DNA from: Coturnix japonica
Taxonomy: Eukaryota > Chordata > Aves > Galliformes > Phasianidae
Length of the DNA: 64,000 bases
Assembly (NCBI RefSeq): GCF_001577835.2
Contig: NC_029516.1
Span: 117,491,311-117,555,310 of the forward strand
Reading direction: 5' to 3'
Of this stretch, positions 60,731 to 64,000 are shown piece by piece. Position 1 is the stretch's first letter. The number at the start of each line of letters is the position of its first letter. Made by a program: the position numbers and the translations under genes. The notes beneath the pieces were generated by a model that saw only the letters and a program-made list of their open reading frames with translations, did not search any database and was not told where the DNA came from.

Positions 60731-63700
60731 CTGTTAAGAGAAGCAGAAATAAGTCTTTAAGCTTCTTTGTTTAAAAAACAAAACAGGAATGAAAAGTTAC
60801 CCAATATTGTTTGAGAAAGACTGATTGAACTGGAAAACAGATGTTACAGATCTGCTGAGCTTTGCTCATTTTGCACTTAACCCAAATGGCTGGAATTGTT
60901 ATACATCAATACAGGATTTGTATTTGCAATAGAAGAAGATCTAGGAGTAAATAATTTTATTTGCAACTTCTCTTGGTGAACTATAAATAAGATCATCAAT
61001 TAGAAAGAGTCATTAATTACACTCAAATATCTTCATATAAGGAGCACTGTAAGTACATGAAATCTATACTTTCAGGTTCAGAATGTGCATACATATAACA
61101 CAAACACACTGACCTGCAGTTTCTAACAGCAGTGTTACCTTCAGGAGTTAAAATAAAGACAATATACAGCAAACAAATCTAATAATGAAATATCAACTAC
61201 ATAAATAAAAGCTCTTCAATATAGAATAGAATGCATCAACTTCTCACAGCATTATACAACATCAGATTTCTGATCATTGCAAAAAGAAATACAACCAACA
61301 AAACCAAACATATCCATACCAAGTCGCATTAACAGCCTCACGATCTTATTTGCACCTCTCTGCCCCATAAAAACTAGTCCTAAAATTTACCACGCTATTG
61401 CACACCACAGCTGCAATAAACACTTCATGTGTTCAAATTTTCAGTTAAAAAAAAAAGAAAAAGAAAAAGACTGGATGGTTTTGCAAGTGTTGGCATACAA
61501 GTTTATAGCACGCTTATAATAGGCCAACGTGATGCTTACACAGTTACAGTTTGGTAACTGGCAAAAGCCCTGAGACTGAACACAAATTACATACAGCTCA
61601 AGTTTCAAGTTGATTTTAAAAGCTATTGTAAAGATACAAAAAGTTTTCAAGAATCCACGCTGTCTTGCTGCTCAGGCTGGCACTCAACTATCAAACGTCC
61701 TTATCATCAAAGCACTCCTCACACCTGCAAAGCACAGTGCAAACATCAATTAATTTACTAAATTAGCTCACACTACCAGTAAAGATGAAGACCCGTGTGA
61801 CCTATGGGAAGCACAAAGGAGATACACAAACTTAGTATAATCTTGCCATGTTTGCAGTTTTCTAATTGAAGTCACTGAAGCTTTCTCTGTATGCAAGAAC
61901 AAGCCAGAAAAGCTAATGAGCAGCACAAGCTGGTCCATCGGTCAGCACTTGTCTTTTGAAGGCTTTCAGCCCCTAAGAGCAGAGTAACCCAGCTACCATA
62001 ACCAGGTCTGCATTTTGGTAGGCACACGGGGCAGCTGTGTCACTATCCTTAAAGCATCCAATGGGTCTGAAGGACACCTCGTATGGAAGGCAGGACCCAC
62101 CTGCCATGCTGTGAATCTGCAGGTTTCGCACATTTCCCAGTGATTCCAACAAAAGGTTGAGCTTTTTGTTTCTGTATAGGTCAGGTGATTCATTTTTCTG
62201 ACTACACAATGCTAATGTACCAACTCAAGACACATAAATTAGGTCTCTGAAGCTTTAGTCACACTGCACGTGTAATAAGCCAAATGAACTTTTCAGCCTT
62301 ACCATAGAACAGTAACCGCTGGGAACTACAGACTTGGATTAAATAAGACCAATTAAAACGAAAATAAATCTCAGTGATTGTTACCATCTGTCGGTTATTG
62401 AAGACCTTTGCTGTCAACATATGCAGTCCTCAGTGCTTAGAAATTCATCTCCACACACATCAGTGCTGTAAATCAAGTCACTACTTCAGCTCCTGAAGGC
62501 ACATCAGGCTTCCAGCTTGCAAAAGAAGCACTGATATCCATCCCACAAATTATTGCTCCACAAAGCCTGATGCACACTGACATTTCTACATCTGCGAGGA
62601 GACCGGTCAAAGCAGATCTGAACAGTGAAAGCTGCCTGCTCCATGCACTTCACTTTGCTTTACTGCAAACAAACTTTGCCCTCTTCCCACAGACTGAATC
62701 TATTCACAGCTGATACACACTAGGAATGTTCCTAGTGTACATCTATCAGCTTTGTTTTATCGCAAAGGTTCAGCTTGTGCTGTATCTAATAGTAATCAAT
62801 TAGCTACTGAACATAAAGCCAACTGAGGTATTTGCAATCACTCTCTTGACTAGTGTTAAAGAAGATTGAGAAGTCTAAGAAGTCTCTCAGTAGAATCCAT
62901 AAGCCTCTCTTTGAAGTCTTCTAGTGGATCCCAGGGCCACAAAATAGCCAGGCAGTGTTATTGTGAGTTAGCATGCCAACACAGAAATGCTTGTGCAGTG
63001 TCTGAACAAATACTGGAAAAACAAGTTGATAGAGTTGATGTGGGCTTTGTTAGTCATCCTAACTCCAAATTCCCTACCTGAAAAATAATAATGTAATTTC
63101 ACCCGATTAATTCCCAAGGGATTACCTTTCTCTAGATGCCACAGCTGCCTGCCTGCCCAGCCCTTGCTATTGCAGTTTCTAACGGTGTTGCAGTAATGAA
63201 CCTATAAAGTCCATAATTGGTTTCTTTGTAAAATAACTGAGGCTGTGTTTTGAAATACCTGCACCTCCCTGATAGACAAAAGCCAATTTAAACCAGTCCC
63301 TTCAGCTGTTGCACCTTCAGCCAATTCAGGAAGCTTTTTTTGAGAATGAAGTCTTTTCCTCTGATCCCTGTACCAAAAACTCTCCTATGTAAACTGTCTG
63401 TTCTGAGCTTCAATACAGAATCCTCACAGAGAACAAACAACAGTGACCAAAGCATAGATTTACTGCTTCTTAGGCAGCAATGATCATGGAGTCAGAAACC
63501 CACAAAGCACTAATTAAACTCAGCCTGAATAAGCTGAAGACTTGCTTTAGAAGCTCTGTTGGCTCCTATACTTGCTGTGAATCTCATCCTTTGAGGGATC
63601 TAATCACTTTCCATTCCTCTTGCACGGCTTGAGGACAACAAAGTACTTTGTGGCATCAAAGCAAGGGACATAACTGGACTCATATGCTTCTCAGAAACAG

Positions 63701-64000
63701 CATCGAAACATCTCCAAATAATCCACAGGAGGCTGGACTAGTGTCTATAAACCAGATTTGCCTTTAAACTCCTGTGGGTAAGACTAAGACTGAACTACAG
63801 AAGGAGAAAGCTTAGTTACTCTGCACGGATTGAAACCAGAGAGTGAACTTAGTGTGAAGATAACTTACAAAGACACTAAAACTAGAACTGCACAGATCTC
63901 ACAATCAGCACCACATAAGGTTTCATATTAATCCTGCAAATTAAGAGCAACACTGAAACCGGAGCTATCAAACCAGAAATAAAAAAAAAAGATATTGGTT
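60731..64000 (-). other. NIPA1: NIPA1 intron, extends past window end
   Basis: No exon was recognised on the minus strand, although the WWAG-containing NIPA1 exon was searched for by eye. No interspersed repeat was recognised. A short perfect palindrome lies at 62717-62738. Confidence 0.6.

Noticed and set aside
60731-64000. Search for the upstream NIPA1 exon with the WWAG motif
   Set aside because: No minus-strand match with suitable splice sites was found by eye; it most likely lies beyond the window.

Overview
This is vertebrate nuclear DNA from a bird, most likely a galliform such as chicken. The evidence is split genes with GT-AG introns, numerous CR1 LINE fragments in both orientations with the CR1-type 8-bp tail repeats, and a GC-rich CpG-island promoter. 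No bacterial genes, CRISPR arrays, tRNA or rRNA genes were recognised, and no retroviral or LTR-type element was seen.

Layout. Positions 145-41798 (+) hold most of CYFIP1 (Sra-1/PIR121 family, WAVE regulatory complex). Twenty-seven successive coding exons read in frame from residue 96 to the stop at residue 1253 (human numbering); residues 1-95 lie upstream of the window. CYFIP1 also carries an extra exon (9696-9843) that resembles the following exon (10142-10295), with the same phases; reading frame allows only one of the two. In the 7.3-kb intron 19957-27270, on the opposite strand, lies an intact 217-codon single-exon reading frame (23345-23998) for an FNDC9-like protein with a fibronectin III domain and one membrane helix. 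NIPA2 follows on the minus strand (five coding exons, 44449-48135, 361 residues, with likely 5' noncoding exons reaching a CpG island at about 52.3-52.8 kb). NIPA1 comes next, also minus: its last three coding exons are at 58083-60730, with a long presumed 3' UTR at about 53.46-58.08 kb. Its first exons lie beyond the window.

How the genes relate. The order CYFIP1 (+), NIPA2 (-), NIPA1 (-) matches human 15q11.2 (BP1-BP2). CYFIP1 links Rac1 to WAVE-driven actin assembly. NIPA1 and NIPA2 are magnesium-transporter-family membrane proteins. The most notable content is the antisense FNDC9-like gene. In human, FNDC9 is nested in the paralogue CYFIP2, with NIPAL4 close by, so this window looks like the sister copy of an ancient CYFIP-FNDC9-NIPA block.

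The remainder is intron, UTR and intergenic DNA with at least eleven CR1 insertions. These include a 1.3-kb piece with reverse-transcriptase coding remains and one copy with a 23-bp fold-back at its 5' end. There is also a compound TA/CA microsatellite in the NIPA1 3' UTR.
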